Shown: positions 63,713-64,000 of the stretch, piece by piece
Layout of the letters: the number at the start of each line of letters is the position of its first letter
How positions within the stretch are numbered: position 1 is the stretch's first letter
Assembly: GCF_047496725.1 (NCBI RefSeq)
Contig: NC_132974.1
Coordinates: 3,789,501-3,853,500 of the forward strand
Origin: Anoplolepis gracilipes
Lineage: Eukaryota; Arthropoda; Insecta; Hymenoptera; Formicidae
Reading direction: 5' to 3'
DNA length: 64,000 nucleotides
Made by a program: the position numbers and the translations under genes
The notes under the pieces: generated by a model
Databases searched by the model: none
Told to the model about the DNA's origin: nothing
Seen by the model: the letters and a program-made list of their open reading frames with translations, nothing else

Positions 63713-64000
63713 CGGCGACTATCGCACGCGGCAACCAATTATTACGGGGGCGAGAATATTGCCGGCGTGGTGTGTTATTAGCGCGAGAGGCGTTCGCCGC
63801 GCTCTTCTTTCCGGCCAGTGTCCGGGATCGGGAGTATCGCCGGTGTCGATCGTTACCATCTTGGTACTGATGCGACGTGTCCTTCCCCGCTGCCATAACC
63901 CGCAGATGGGCTCGCCGATAAAAAGTGTATCGCCGCTACGATCACGCGGAGGTATTTTGAATTGTTCTCGCAGCTCTCTGAACGAAAGACGGCTGGTCTT
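63713..64000 (+). CDS. Candidate exon, open to the window edge, unidentified gene
   Basis: A strong acceptor (CTTCATCTCTCTGTTCCAG) is followed by a frame that, joined to the two leftover bases of the exon ending at 60254, stays open to the last base (about 96 codons). It begins NGDYRTRQPIITGARILP and continues Arg/Ser-rich. No domain was recognised. The DNA is GC-rich, so openness could be chance. Two later acceptor-like sites (CCCGCAG before 63906, CTCGCAG before 63974) are alternatives. Confidence 0.25.

Noticed and set aside
1..64000. CRISPR arrays, rRNA, conserved snRNA or well-known insect microRNAs, telomeric TTAGG arrays
   Set aside because: Looked for by eye on the basis of known sequences; none was seen, though a covariance-model search was not possible.

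Overview
The window looks like insect nuclear DNA, most likely from a hymenopteran and possibly an ant. It is very AT-rich with scattered GC/CpG-rich islands. It has dense dinucleotide microsatellites, spliced genes with GT-AG introns, and one gene whose protein is clearly an insect-type CYRI/FAM49. The order-level assignment is inference; no sequence search was possible. No bacterial, organellar or viral gene was seen.

The only gene I can identify with confidence is a complete CYRI (CYFIP-related Rac1 interactor; FAM49/CYRIB family) gene on the + strand. It has six coding exons between 13913 and 17473 and encodes 329 residues. A probable 5' UTR exon ends near 12977. The coding exon begins 52 bases before the ATG and carries a five-codon upstream ORF. 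A CpG-rich island at 8460-8900 ends in a strong splice donor and could be an alternative promoter. Intron 3 holds an unexplained exon-like open frame (16289-16468).

Upstream (1-12640) is mostly AT-rich gene desert. It contains a promoter-like CRE/E-box/TATA cluster before a small secreted-type ORF (7200-7657) and a 1.33-kb near-perfect palindrome flanked by TA, a non-autonomous Tc1/mariner-type fold-back element (10621-11950).

Downstream (17474-64000) is about 46 kb without a recognisable conserved protein. AT-rich DNA alternates with 0.3-1.3-kb GC-rich islands rich in purine or pyrimidine tracts, microsatellites and promoter-like motifs. This would suit a long intron or regulatory landscape. 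Within it are an element with 48-bp terminal inverted repeats (24933-25603), a nested inverted-repeat block ending in a splice donor (25990-26240), a possible terminal exon with a strong acceptor (47753-48013), a CpG island with a CLEAR-type E-box and a 16-unit GGC repeat (53810-54230), and three exon-like segments at the right end (58714-58761, 60109-60254, 63713 onward). The splice phases of these three match and could form the 5' end of an unidentified gene running out of the window.

Only the CYRI model is firm. The other gene-like calls are hypotheses from splice signals and open frames.
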